64,000 nt of DNA from positions 4,340,001-4,404,000 of the forward strand of contig NZ_CP132339.1 in assembly GCF_030944405.1 (NCBI RefSeq), written 5' to 3'. Position numbers and translations under genes: made by a program. The notes under the pieces were generated by a model that had not been told where the DNA came from, ran no database searches, and saw only the letters and a program-made list of their open reading frames with translations. Below, in pieces: positions 44,783 to 53,896 of this stretch (position 1 is the first letter of the stretch; the number at the start of each line of letters is the position of its first letter). Source of the DNA: Janthinobacterium sp. J1-1. GTDB taxonomy: Bacteria > Pseudomonadota > Gammaproteobacteria > Burkholderiales > Burkholderiaceae_D.

Positions 44783-45021
44783 ACAACACGCCGCTTCCCA
44801 GCGGTGTGAGGCCATCATCTAGCAAATCAACACCCAGTTCAAGACGGCGCTGGCTTTACGCTTACGCTCGGCGTTGACCCACTCGTAAGGAAAATTGACA
44901 CCTAGCCGCCTCCAGTCGGGTGGATAGGGCAGGTCTATAGCAAGGGATAAGGCAGACTGAGCTAGCCCGGATTTGATGGAGGGTCACCAATTTGAGAAAA
45001 TAGTGACCTCCAAAGGAATCC

Positions 45022-45486
45022 TCAACGCCCGGCAAACACCGTCGACGCGATTCTTTCCTGCGTCACGCCTCCACCGGCCAGGTTTTGCGCCGGCACCACC
45101 ATCACCAGTTCGCCGCCCACGCTGCCGTCATCGTGGTGGTCGATGCGCACTTTCAGCTTGCGGTCGAGGGCCACAAAGGCATTGCGGCTGCTGGCGATGA
45201 TGCGGTGTTCTTCCTGCTTGCCGATGCGGGCGTACATTGCCGCACCTTCGCGGCGCAATTCCAGCGTGTCGCCGTTGGACAAGTCGTAGCCGCCGGCAAA
45301 TTGCTTGAATTCGTCGCGCCACATGCGATACGGCCTGGCCGGCAGGTCGATCGACAGGTTATGGGCTGGCACGGCCACGCGCTGGCTTTCCGGGATGGGC
45401 TCGCTCTGGTCCTGGCTTTGGCTCTGGGCCTGGGCGGTGCCGGCAAGCGCGAGGGCGAGGGTGGCGCTGAGTAAAACGGATTTCAT
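45022..45486 (-). CDS. Secreted hypothetical protein
   Basis: 154 aa from the ATG at 45486, with GGAGA upstream. Residues 1-21 form a signal peptide ending AQA; a Gln/Ser-rich stretch follows. The mature part is beta-rich (YDLSNGDTLELRREG, MYARIGKQEEHRI). No catalytic motif or recognised family. It lies downstream of a LuxR-type regulator on the same strand with 178 bp between them. Confidence 0.7.
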   Translation of the reverse strand: MKSVLLSATLALALAGTAQAQSQSQDQSEPIPESQRVAVPAHNLSIDLPARPYRMWRDEFKQFAGGYDLSNGDTLELRREGAAMYARIGKQEEHRIIASSRNAFVALDRKLKVRIDHHDDGSVGGELVMVVPAQNLAGGGVTQERIASTVFAGR

Positions 45487-45664
45487 GATGAACTCTCCAT
45501 TGGTATTTTTTGACAGGCCGCAGGCATGTGCGGTTTGAACGGACTGGCCTCGATGATGTGACTTGCAAGCAAGACAAGATGCGGGGGCTGGAAGGCAGTC
45601 TAGGCAAGGGCGTGGGCGTGCGCATCCTCCATACGGTGGAGATGTGGCAAAAAAGACAGTTTTC

Positions 45665-46345
45665 TCAGTGCGGCGTGGCGCCAGGATGGGGCAGGCTGGC
45701 AACGCATTGGTGGATCAGCGCCATCAATTCGCCCTGGCGCCGGGTGCCGGTCTTGCCGTAGACATGATGCAGATGGGTCTTGACGGTGCTGGCAGTGACG
45801 CCGCAATGACTGGCGATGTCGCCGATGGCGTGGCCGCGCGCCAGCGCCTGGCAGATATGCGCCTCGCTGGGCGTCAAGGCAAACAGCTGTTGCAGCGCCG
45901 GCGCGCAGGTGGTGCAGGCGTCGGGGTCGTGGGCCAGCAGCAGGGCGCAGCGTACGCGCGCCTGCGGGCCGGCTGCAGCCTGGAACGGGGCGACGGTCAG
46001 GGTCAGGGGCGCGGCATTGGCGCGCGGCAGTCGCAGCGACTGGCAGGCTGAACAATGCGGCCCGGCCTGGGCGATCACGGCCCGTACCGTGTTGCACAGC
46101 TGCGGCGCCACTTGCCAGCGCAGGCCGGCCGTGGGCGGCGGATGCGGGCAGGCGGCGGCCGATGGGCTGAACAGCCTGAGCGCTGCCGCGTTGGCATGCA
46201 GCACGTTCAACTGCGCGTCAAGCAGCACCACCGCCACGCCCAGCACGTCCAGCACTTGCGCGCTGTAGTGCTCCACCGCCGCGCCGCCGGCCGGGTAGCG
46301 GCGGTATTGCAGCGCCCGCTGTAGATGGGGCAGCAAGGTTTTCAT
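45665..46345 (-). CDS. LuxR-family transcriptional regulator with PAS-like sensor region
   Basis: 226 aa from the ATG at 46345; an in-frame TTG at 46381 is an alternative. The N-terminal part contains a PAS-like stretch (VLDVLGVAVVLLDAQLNVLHANAAA). The C-terminal LuxR HTH is LTPSEAHICQALARGHAIGD with TASTVKTHLHHVYGKTG. Cysteines occur in two pairs, HCSAC and ACTTC, in the sensor part, which might bind metal or sense redox. Divergent from the vWA-PP2C-kinase operon across 180 bp, so it could regulate it. Confidence 0.82.
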   Translation of the reverse strand: MKTLLPHLQRALQYRRYPAGGAAVEHYSAQVLDVLGVAVVLLDAQLNVLHANAAALRLFSPSAAACPHPPPTAGLRWQVAPQLCNTVRAVIAQAGPHCSACQSLRLPRANAAPLTLTVAPFQAAAGPQARVRCALLLAHDPDACTTCAPALQQLFALTPSEAHICQALARGHAIGDIASHCGVTASTVKTHLHHVYGKTGTRRQGELMALIHQCVASLPHPGATPH

Positions 46346-46524
46346 GATTGAAAGCAAGCGTTCCGGCGAGAGGCCGGTCAAAACAGCATAGTCGCCGCGT
46401 CAAATCGATGTCAAGCTGGGCATGTTGCCGGTCAATACCGGGCGCGTGGCAAATGCGCGCGAGCAAAGTGTATCCATAGGGTAAGCTTCGTCTGTAAGCT
46501 ATTTCGCAACTCTATCAAAAATAC

Positions 46525-47208
46525 ATGACGCCAATAATGATTCCCGATGTCGCCCTGGTCGACAATACCGAACAACGCACGCCGCTGGTGCTGGTGCTGG
46601 ACTGCTCCGGCAGCATGGCGGGCGAGCCGATCGACTTCCTGAACCAGGGCCTGGCGCTGCTGGAACAGGAGCTGAAATCGGACGTGATCGCGGCCAAGCG
46701 CGTGCGTATCCTGGTGATCCAGTATGGCGAGCACGATGAAGCGATGGTCGCGCGCAACTGGTGCGACGCGATGGACTTCACGGCGCCGCGCCTTGAAGCG
46801 AACGGCACCACGCCGACCGGCGCGGCCGTCGAGCTGGCACTGGCCGAGATCGAGCAGGAAAAGCTGCGTTTCCGCCAGGCCGGCGTGGCCTACACCCGGC
46901 CCTGGCTGTTTCTGATGTCGGACGGCGAGCCGACCGACCGCTGGCAGCGCGGCGCCGAACAGGCGCGTTCCGCCGAGCAGGCCAACAAGGTGGCGATCTT
47001 TCCGATTGCGGTGGGCGAGGGCGCCAATCTCGACATGCTGGGACAGTTTTCCAGCCGTGGCGAACGCGGTGTCAAGCAACTGAAAGGCTTGCAGTTCCGC
47101 GAACTGTTCCTGTGGCTGAGCGCCAGCATGCAGGTGGTGTCGCAGTCGCGCCCGGGCGCGCAGGCGCAGCTGGCCTCGACCGATGGCTGGTCGGTGGTGC
47201 CGACCTGA
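46525..47208 (+). CDS. TerY-like von Willebrand factor A domain protein
   Basis: 227 aa, one vWA domain. The MIDAS motif is complete: DCSGS at 26-30, Thr in NGTTPTG near 94-98, Asp in LMSDGEPTD near 132. The sequence resembles TerY of tellurium/stress gene clusters rather than the CoxE or BatA groups. No signal peptide or membrane segment, so cytosolic. First of five genes spaced by 1 bp or overlapping; in known TerY-P triads such a vWA protein partners the phosphatase and kinase that follow here. Confidence 0.88.
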   Translation: MTPIMIPDVALVDNTEQRTPLVLVLDCSGSMAGEPIDFLNQGLALLEQELKSDVIAAKRVRILVIQYGEHDEAMVARNWCDAMDFTAPRLEANGTTPTGAAVELALAEIEQEKLRFRQAGVAYTRPWLFLMSDGEPTDRWQRGAEQARSAEQANKVAIFPIAVGEGANLDMLGQFSSRGERGVKQLKGLQFRELFLWLSASMQVVSQSRPGAQAQLASTDGWSVVPT

Positions 47209-47209
47209 G

Positions 47210-47977
47210 ATGGCGGCAATTGACTTGAAAGAAACCTGCTGGCGCGTGTTTGGCGCTTCCGTGGCGGGCAAATCGCACCTGGACAAGGGGATACCTTGCC
47301 AGGATGCGCATGCGCACGTGAAGGTGGGCGCGTCGCTGGTGGCGGTGGTCTGCGATGGCGCCGGTTCCGCGCGGCACAGCGAGCTCGGTGCGCAATTTGT
47401 CGCCACCACGCTGGCGCAGGCACTGGCACATGAACTGCGGCAGGGCGCCAGCATCCAGGACCTGCACGACGGTGCGCTGGCGTGCGCCATGGCGCAGGTG
47501 CGCGGAGGGCTCGAAGCGCTGGCCGACAACCATGGCGCCGTGCTCGACGACTACGCCACCACGGTGGTGGGCGTGGTAATGGGGGCGTCGGTGGGCCTGT
47601 TCTTTCACCTGGGCGATGGCGTGGGCGTGGCGCAGCTGGACGATGGCGGCGAAGTCATTTCGCTGCCGGCCAATGGCGAATACGCCAATGAAACCTGGTT
47701 TCTCAGCGGCGAACGCTGGCCCGACCAGCTGCGCCTGCTGCCGATACCGCGCTGCGTGCGCGGCCTGGTCCTGATGAGCGATGGCTGCATGCCATTTGCC
47801 ATGAGCAAGCACAATGCTTCGCTGTATGCGCCGTTCATGGGCGCGGTGCAAAATTATTTGAGCTGCATGGACGATATCGTGCTGGGCGAAGAGGCGCTGG
47901 CGCACACCTTGCTGGACCCGCGCACGCACCAGATCACGGGCGACGACAAGACGCTGCTGATCGCCTTGCGCGCATGA
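47210..47977 (+). CDS. PP2C-family protein phosphatase
   Basis: 255 aa from the ATG at 47210, one base after the vWA stop; earlier in-frame starts overlap the vWA gene. Metal-ligand motifs: CQDAHAH near 30-36, VVCDGAGS with Asp49, HLGDG, LMSDGC near 190, and GDDKTLL near 244. Expected to remove phosphate from Ser/Thr on the partner kinases or their targets. Its stop overlaps the next start as ATGA. Confidence 0.9.
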   Translation: MAAIDLKETCWRVFGASVAGKSHLDKGIPCQDAHAHVKVGASLVAVVCDGAGSARHSELGAQFVATTLAQALAHELRQGASIQDLHDGALACAMAQVRGGLEALADNHGAVLDDYATTVVGVVMGASVGLFFHLGDGVGVAQLDDGGEVISLPANGEYANETWFLSGERWPDQLRLLPIPRCVRGLVLMSDGCMPFAMSKHNASLYAPFMGAVQNYLSCMDDIVLGEEALAHTLLDPRTHQITGDDKTLLIALRA

Positions 47978-50253
47978 GCGTGGACAAGACGGCAGGACCA
48001 GGCGACACCGTCTGGCTGGACGGCAAGCGCAGCCTGGTGCTCGGCAAGCTGATCAAGAGCGGCGGCGCCGGCAGCGTGTATCTGCTGCCCGGTTCGCCCG
48101 CGCAGGTAGCCAAGCTCTACCATCCGCATATCGACCTGGCCGCCAACCGGCGCAAGCTGGGCGGCATGCTGGAGCTGACGCCCGAGCTGCCGGACAAACT
48201 GGAAAACGGCAAGCGCTACGTGCAGATCGCCTGGCCGCAGGCGGCGGTGCGGGACCGGCAGGGCAACTTCCTCGGCTTTGTGATGCCGCTGCTGGACATG
48301 GCGCATACGGCCGAGCTGGAGCAGGTGCTGCAGGAACGCCAGGCGCGCGCGGCCGGCTTGCCGACAGGCCTGGGCGCCAAGGTGACGCTGGCGGCCAACC
48401 TGGCCGGCGTGCTGGCGGCGCTGCACCAGCAACAGCATTATGTGGTCGACCTGAAACCGGTCAACCTGCGTTTCTATCGCGATTCCCTGTACATCGCCAT
48501 GCTCGACTGCGACGGTTTTTCCATCCAGGGCAAGGGCGAGCGCTACAAGGCAGAGCAGTTCACCAGCGACTACCTGGCGCCCGAGTATCAAAGCAAGGGC
48601 ATGCCGGCCGGCGCGGAAGCGGCGCAGGACCGCTTTGCGCTGGCGGTGGTGATTTTTCAATTGCTGAACTTTGGCATCCATCCCTACAGCGGCCGGCCCG
48701 CCAACGCGCATGTGCCGACCGATCTCCCGGGCCGCATCCGCGCAGGCTATTATGCGTATGGCGTCAAGCGCCACAAGGCCATTGCGCCAAACGTCACCAG
48801 CGGCCACGGCTTGATGCCGCCCGAGGTGCGGGCGCTGTTCGACCGCGCCTTTGGCAAATCGGGCCACGCGCGGCCGTCCGCCAGCGACTGGGCCCAGCTG
48901 CTGCGCGGCCTGGCGCTGCGCCATGCCGATCCGGCGCAAAACGGCATCGTGGTCTGCCAGGTGAATCCCGAACACCAGCATTTTACCGGCCTCGCCTGCG
49001 CGGCCTGCGCGCGCGACAAGGCCATCGCGGCCGCCGCTGCCGCTTCGCTGCTGGCGCAGCCGGTGGTGCGGCGCCAGCCGCCCGGACGTCGCGCGTCCAC
49101 CGTAACACCGATCCTGCCGCCGGCCCAGGCGCCGATTCCGTCGGCCGGCGTGTCGGGCAAGAGCTGGGTGGTGATCGTGGTCCTGATCGTGCTGTTCCTG
49201 ATCGGCTTTTCGGCCTATACCTCGGCGCCGGGCACGCAGGCGCAAAAGCAGGCCGACGCGGTGCTGGCACAGCAGAATGCCTCGCTGTACCAACTGCAAT
49301 GGCAGCAGCGCAGCCGGGTGGTGGCGGAAGCATCGGCAGTGCGCGCCAGCATCCGCTCGCTCGACAGGGCGCTGGCGGACCGGCGCGATGCCGACGTGCA
49401 ACTGGGGCTGCAATTGCTGGCCAACATGCAACAGGATGAGGGACGCAGCGACCCCACGTTGTCGCGCCTGCGCCGCACGCTGATGGAAGCGTCTGGCTGG
49501 GGCTTCGGCATGGATGCGGCGCAGGCCGACAAGTTGCGCGACCAGCTGATTGCCCAGCCGCGCGACTACTTGGTGGCAAACGCCCTGGGCAGCATGCACC
49601 TGGGGCTGCGGGAAACCGAGGCCGCGCGCCAGTATTTCGAGCAGGCGATCTGGGCGCTGCCGACCGACGCCGTGGCCTGGCTGGGCCTGTCGGCCACGGC
49701 GCTGCGCGGCAACGATGGCAAGCTGGCCATGCGCATGGCGGCCTTCGCTTACCTGGCCGCCGTGCGCCACCCGGAAGCGGGCGGGCAGGGCAATATCGAC
49801 ATGCGCATTCGGCGCACCACCACCATGCTGGGCCTGGCCATGCCGCCCGAGACCCGCAAGCAGTGGACGGCGGTGCTGGCGGATGGACAGCAGGAAATGG
49901 TTCGGCTGGCCGCCTTGCCGCGGCTGGCCGACCGGCCCGCCGGCGTCGAGCGCGACAGCCTGCAGGCCGTCCATTACGATGACGCCGGCCCGCTCAAGCT
50001 GGCCGGCGACAGCACGCTGACGATCAGCATCGACGCATCCGGCCTGCCGCAAAAAATCGTCGCCAGCAAACCGGCCCACGAAAAGCTCAATAAGGCGTGG
50101 CTGGAGCAAGCCAGGAAATGGCGCTACCTGCCCGCCATCAGCCACGGCAAGCTGCAGGCATCGACGGTGGAAGTGCTGGTGCGCTACCGCGACGGCAAGA
50201 GCAGTTTCAGCCCGGCACCAAAGCCAGCTGCGGCCGCAGGGGACGCATCGTGA
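47974..50253 (+). CDS. Membrane protein kinase with zinc ribbon and TonB-C-like periplasmic domain (copy 1)
   Basis: 759 aa. A divergent Ser/Thr-kinase-like domain fills 1-320: glycine loop IKSGGAGSVY, lysine in VAKLYHP, catalytic DLKPVN near 158-163, and DCDGF in place of DFG near 178-182. A small Cys/His cluster (VVCQV...HQH, CAACA) near 326-345 looks like a zinc ribbon. One TM helix (WVVIVVLIVLFLIGFSAY) spans about 396-416. The far side has helical repeats (ARQYFEQAIWALPTDAVAW) and a TonB-C-like domain near 675-745 (ISIDASGLPQKI, ARKWRYLPA). The combination of kinase inside and TonB-C outside suggests envelope sensing. Paralogue of the next gene. Confidence 0.82.
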   Translation: MSVDKTAGPGDTVWLDGKRSLVLGKLIKSGGAGSVYLLPGSPAQVAKLYHPHIDLAANRRKLGGMLELTPELPDKLENGKRYVQIAWPQAAVRDRQGNFLGFVMPLLDMAHTAELEQVLQERQARAAGLPTGLGAKVTLAANLAGVLAALHQQQHYVVDLKPVNLRFYRDSLYIAMLDCDGFSIQGKGERYKAEQFTSDYLAPEYQSKGMPAGAEAAQDRFALAVVIFQLLNFGIHPYSGRPANAHVPTDLPGRIRAGYYAYGVKRHKAIAPNVTSGHGLMPPEVRALFDRAFGKSGHARPSASDWAQLLRGLALRHADPAQNGIVVCQVNPEHQHFTGLACAACARDKAIAAAAAASLLAQPVVRRQPPGRRASTVTPILPPAQAPIPSAGVSGKSWVVIVVLIVLFLIGFSAYTSAPGTQAQKQADAVLAQQNASLYQLQWQQRSRVVAEASAVRASIRSLDRALADRRDADVQLGLQLLANMQQDEGRSDPTLSRLRRTLMEASGWGFGMDAAQADKLRDQLIAQPRDYLVANALGSMHLGLRETEAARQYFEQAIWALPTDAVAWLGLSATALRGNDGKLAMRMAAFAYLAAVRHPEAGGQGNIDMRIRRTTTMLGLAMPPETRKQWTAVLADGQQEMVRLAALPRLADRPAGVERDSLQAVHYDDAGPLKLAGDSTLTISIDASGLPQKIVASKPAHEKLNKAWLEQARKWRYLPAISHGKLQASTVEVLVRYRDGKSSFSPAPKPAAAAGDAS

Positions 50254-52562
50254 AGCCTGGCGACACCATCGTCCTCGAGGATGGGCAAACCCTGGTACTG
50301 GGCAAGCTGATCAAGAGCGGCGGCGCGGGCAGCGTGTATCTGCTGCCCGGCTCGCCCACCCAGGTGGCCAAGCTCTATCATCCGCACCTGGACCGCGAGG
50401 CCAACCGCAAGAAGCTGGCGGCCATGCTGGAGTTGTCGCCGGAACTGCCGGACCAGCTGGAAAACGGCAAGCGCTACGTGCAGATCGCCTGGCCGCAGGC
50501 GGCGGTGCGGGACCGGCAGGGCAACTTCCTCGGCTTTGTCATGCCTTTGCTGGACATGGCGCACACGGCCGAGCTGGAACAACTGCTGCAAGAGCGCCAG
50601 GCGCGCGCGGCCGGCTTGCCGACCGGGCTGGGGGCGAAGATGACGCTGGCGGCCAACCTGGCCGGCGTGCTGGCGGCGCTGCACCAGCAACACCATTATG
50701 TGGTCGACCTGAAACCGGTCAACCTGCGCTTCTACCGCGATTCCCTGTATATCGCCATGCTCGACTGCGACGGCTTTTCCATCCAGGGGCGCGATGAGCG
50801 CTACCGCGCGGAACAGTTCACCACCGATTACCTGGCGCCCGAGTGCCAGGGCAAGGGCATGCCTGCGGGGGCGGAAGCGGCGCAGGACCGCTTTGCGCTG
50901 GCGGTGGTGATTTTCCAGTTGCTGAACTTCGGCATCCATCCCTATGGCGGCCGGGCCGCCAGTACCCTGGCGCCGACCGAGATTGGGGCGCGCATCCGCG
51001 ACGGTTACTATCCGCATGGCATCAAGCCGCACCGCGATATCGTGCCGAACGTCACCAGTGGCCATGCGCTGATGCCGCCGGAGCTGCGTACCCTGTTCGA
51101 CCGCGCCTTTGCCGGCCCGGCGCACGAGCGGCCATCGGCGCCCGAGTGGATGCGGCTGCTGCGCCGCTACGCGCTGCGCAATGCCGACCCATCGTCGAAT
51201 GCGCTGGTGGTCTGCCGGGCCTATCCCGAACACCAGCATTTTGCCGGCCTGGGCTGTGCCGCCTGCGCGCGCGTGGAAGCGATTGCCGCTGCGGCGGCGG
51301 ACGCCTCGGCCGCCAGACAACAGCTGCAGGCACTGGCGCAGGCACAGCTGCCGACGATTTCCGCCACGCACTACCTTTATACCGGGGCACCGCTGACACG
51401 GCGCGCCTCGCTGGGCACGCCGGCCCTTCCGCCGCGCTGGTCGCTGGCCATCTCGGGCAGAAGCTGGACCCTGATCGTGGTGCTGGTGGCGCTGCTGCTG
51501 TTCGGCTTCAGCCTGTATACCTCGTCGCGCAACCAGGCTGCGCAGCAAGTGGCCGCGCCCGCGCAGGCGCAGCCCGACAGTTCGGTGCGGCTGCTGGCAT
51601 GGCAGCGGCGCGCCAGCACGGGCACCGAGCCGTCTTCGGTGCGCATCGCCATTCGCGCGCTGGAACAGGCGATGGCGAACAAGCGCAACGATGAAGTGCT
51701 GCTGGGCCTGCAAATGCTGTACCGCATGCAGCCCGATGACAAAAGCAAGGCGACGGCGATGGAGCGCTTGCGCCGCAGCATGATGGAAACCGCCATCCTG
51801 CCGTCGGCCATGGACGAGCGCCTGGCGGACGCCTACCGTGACCAGCTGATTGCCGATCCGCGCGACCATATGGTGGCGTCCGTGCTGGGCCGCATGCATC
51901 TGGCGGCCAACGAGCCGTTGGCCGCGCGCCAGTATTTTGAACAGGCCATCTGGGCGAGGCCGGCCGATGGCGTCGCCTGGCTGGGACTGGCGGCCATCTC
52001 GGTGCGCCGCAAGCAGGGCCTGCCGTCCTTGCGACAGGCCGTGCTGGGACTGGTCGTTGCGCAAAGCCAGGCGGATGCGGCTGGCAAGGAAGAGGCCGGC
52101 AAGCGCATGGAGCGCGCGGCCAGCATCCTGGGCCTGGGCATGGCGCCGGACCGCCTGGCCGAATGGCAGGCCACCCTGGCCTACGCCGGCGAAGTCGCGC
52201 GCGGCGTGCTTGAAACCGTGCCGCCACCGGAGCGTGCGGCTGCGGTGGAGCTGGACTCCCTGCAACCGCTATCGTATGACGAGAATGCCGCCACCGGCAA
52301 GCTGAGCGGCGAGAACACGCTCACCATCGCCTTCGATGCGGCCGGCGTGCCGCAGAGCATCACCGGCAGCCAGCCCGCGCACCGGCGCCTGAACGAGGCC
52401 TGGCTGGAAGCGGCCAGGCAATGGCGCTACCTGCCGGCCGTGCGGCGTGGCGACTTGCAGCCGTCTTCGGTGCAGGTCGTGGTGCGCTATGCCGGCGGCA
52501 AGATGGCGTTCAGGCCGGCGTCGCCGCAAGTCACTACTATTGGAGTTGGAGAAAACAGATGA
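50250..52562 (+). CDS. Membrane protein kinase with zinc ribbon and TonB-C-like periplasmic domain (copy 2)
   Basis: 770 aa from a GTG that overlaps the stop of copy 1 (GTGA); longer in-frame starts lie inside copy 1. Same order as its paralogue: glycine loop IKSGGAGSVY, DLKPVN, DCDGF, an HQH/CAACA ribbon near 320-343, a TM helix (WTLIVVLVALLLFGFSLY) near 404-424, helical repeats, and a TonB-C-like tail (FDAAGVPQSI, ARQWRYLPA). The kinase halves are nearly identical while the outer halves have diverged, so the copies probably sense different things. Its stop overlaps the MORN gene start. Confidence 0.82.
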   Translation: MKPGDTIVLEDGQTLVLGKLIKSGGAGSVYLLPGSPTQVAKLYHPHLDREANRKKLAAMLELSPELPDQLENGKRYVQIAWPQAAVRDRQGNFLGFVMPLLDMAHTAELEQLLQERQARAAGLPTGLGAKMTLAANLAGVLAALHQQHHYVVDLKPVNLRFYRDSLYIAMLDCDGFSIQGRDERYRAEQFTTDYLAPECQGKGMPAGAEAAQDRFALAVVIFQLLNFGIHPYGGRAASTLAPTEIGARIRDGYYPHGIKPHRDIVPNVTSGHALMPPELRTLFDRAFAGPAHERPSAPEWMRLLRRYALRNADPSSNALVVCRAYPEHQHFAGLGCAACARVEAIAAAAADASAARQQLQALAQAQLPTISATHYLYTGAPLTRRASLGTPALPPRWSLAISGRSWTLIVVLVALLLFGFSLYTSSRNQAAQQVAAPAQAQPDSSVRLLAWQRRASTGTEPSSVRIAIRALEQAMANKRNDEVLLGLQMLYRMQPDDKSKATAMERLRRSMMETAILPSAMDERLADAYRDQLIADPRDHMVASVLGRMHLAANEPLAARQYFEQAIWARPADGVAWLGLAAISVRRKQGLPSLRQAVLGLVVAQSQADAAGKEEAGKRMERAASILGLGMAPDRLAEWQATLAYAGEVARGVLETVPPPERAAAVELDSLQPLSYDENAATGKLSGENTLTIAFDAAGVPQSITGSQPAHRRLNEAWLEAARQWRYLPAVRRGDLQPSSVQVVVRYAGGKMAFRPASPQVTTIGVGENR

Positions 52563-53875
52563 TCGCATTAGCTACCTTGGCCCGGCTGCTGCCGCTGTTG
52601 CTGCTGGCCTGGCCGGCCACGGCGCGGATGGAAATCGTGCAGAGGCAAGTGATTGCGGCCATTTCAAGCGAACCGGACAGCGAAGGCGCCGATGTGCTGA
52701 CCCTGGCGGCCCCCACCGGCTGCGGCGGCAACCAGTTGCGCATGGATGCCCGGACACTGGGCATGAATGATGCCGACTATGCGGCCATGAAGCCGGAGCT
52801 GGCCAAGCGCATCCGTGACAAAACGCCGCTGCTGCTCAGCCTGGATGGCTGCCCCCGGCCGGGCAGCACCGGCGAGGCGGCGGTGCCCGTGATCCGCAAG
52901 CTGGTCGGCTGCTCGCCGTCCTTGTGTGCGGACGGCAAGGCGCGCCTGTATCTCGATGAAAACCTGTTTCCGCAGGAGCGGCGCCGTGCGCCCTATGCGC
53001 TGGTAGTGCCGCTGCCGCCGGGCAAGCAAAAGAATACCTGGAAGGTCGATATTTTTACTGTGCAGCAAGGCAAGACCTTGCGCCTGGCGACCCATGTCGA
53101 TGGCCCCGACTATGTGTATGGCAACCGCGTCGGCGGCTACACTTTTTATTATCCGAACGGACAGATCGAACAGCGGGTGCCGCAAAACGACTATGGCCGG
53201 CAGGAAGGCGAGTCCGTCAGCTTTTATGAGGATGGCACAGTGCAGTCGCGCAGCCACTGGCGCGACGGTTTGCCGGAAGGCAGGCAAAGCGATTATCACA
53301 AGACGGGCCAGCTGCGCGAAGCCGTCGAATACCGCAACGGCGCGCGGATCGACGGCCCCGCCGAGACCTTCGATGAAGACGGCAAGCTGCGCACGCGCAT
53401 GACGTATGTCGACGGCAAGCTGGAAGGCGAGATGCTGACGTATTACCCGGATGGCACGGTGGCCAGCCGCAATGTCATGAACAAGGGAAAATTCAACGGC
53501 CCCAGCACCATTTACTATCGCGACGGCAAGCTGCGCAGCACCGTCAACCAGATCAACGATGCGCCCGAGGGCGAGGAGCGCGAGTATCACCCGGACGGAA
53601 AACTGGCCAGCCTGCGCGTCTACAGCGACAATGGCGTCTTGCGCAGCGACCAGCAATACAATGAACAAGGCGTGCTGCGCGTGCAGCGGCAGTGGGACCG
53701 GCGCCAGCGTGAACAGGGCAGCTTCCGCTCATGGTACGACAACGGCAAGCCGCAGCAGCTGGTGGAGTATGTCGACGGCCAGCGCGAGGGCTGGAGCCGC
53801 ACATGGCGCGAGGATGGCAGCGTGGAAGGCGAATGCCGGTTTGTGAAGGGGGAAGGGCAGGGGTGCGGCAACTGA
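52559..53875 (+). CDS. Secreted MORN-repeat (YwqK-like) protein
   Basis: 438 aa from the ATG at 52559 (ATGA overlap with the kinase stop). A signal peptide (LARLLPLLLLAWPATA) exports it. From about residue 190 to 430 there are at least nine MORN/YwqK-type repeats of the form YYPDGTVASR or FYEDGTVQSR, each about 22 residues. Database entries often call such proteins antitoxins, but nothing here supports that. As the last gene of the operon it probably works in the same periplasmic space as the kinase tails. Confidence 0.85.
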   Translation: MIALATLARLLPLLLLAWPATARMEIVQRQVIAAISSEPDSEGADVLTLAAPTGCGGNQLRMDARTLGMNDADYAAMKPELAKRIRDKTPLLLSLDGCPRPGSTGEAAVPVIRKLVGCSPSLCADGKARLYLDENLFPQERRRAPYALVVPLPPGKQKNTWKVDIFTVQQGKTLRLATHVDGPDYVYGNRVGGYTFYYPNGQIEQRVPQNDYGRQEGESVSFYEDGTVQSRSHWRDGLPEGRQSDYHKTGQLREAVEYRNGARIDGPAETFDEDGKLRTRMTYVDGKLEGEMLTYYPDGTVASRNVMNKGKFNGPSTIYYRDGKLRSTVNQINDAPEGEEREYHPDGKLASLRVYSDNGVLRSDQQYNEQGVLRVQRQWDRRQREQGSFRSWYDNGKPQQLVEYVDGQREGWSRTWREDGSVEGECRFVKGEGQGCGN

Positions 53876-53896
53876 TGCTACCGCACCTGTGGTGAC

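Larger units (their letters stand above)
42391..44865. mobile_element. Complete IS66-family element, 2475 bp
   Basis: Both ends begin GTAAGCGT; the terminal 24 bp match at 19 positions as inverted repeats. The 8 bp GCTCGGCG at 42383-42390 are repeated exactly at 44866-44873, the 8-bp target duplication typical of IS66. It carries the standard three genes, all intact, so it may be active. Confidence 0.95.
42330..44934 (-). pseudogene. Short coding remnant split by the IS66 element
   Basis: Removing IS66 and one 8-bp duplicate joins a minus-strand frame of about 43 codons between two stops: DWRRLGVNFPYEWVNAEQ, then KQSKRVQLKLVGKVS and a stop. It looks like the C-terminal end of a lost gene, possibly a transposase; the source is not identified. 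The rest of 42170-42390 and 44866-45021 shows no gene. Confidence 0.4.

Noticed and set aside
50097..50249. Upstream in-frame start for the second kinase
   Set aside because: It lies inside the first kinase gene; the GTG at 50250 gives an N-terminus matching the paralogue.
40695..53875. TerB gene and TerY-like operon as one ter cluster
   Set aside because: They are separated by 5.8 kb including an IS66 element, a secreted protein and a divergent regulator; no other ter genes are present.
52559..53875. MORN protein as an antitoxin of a toxin-antitoxin pair
   Set aside because: It has a signal peptide, no toxin partner is adjacent, and the label comes only from a loose database naming habit.
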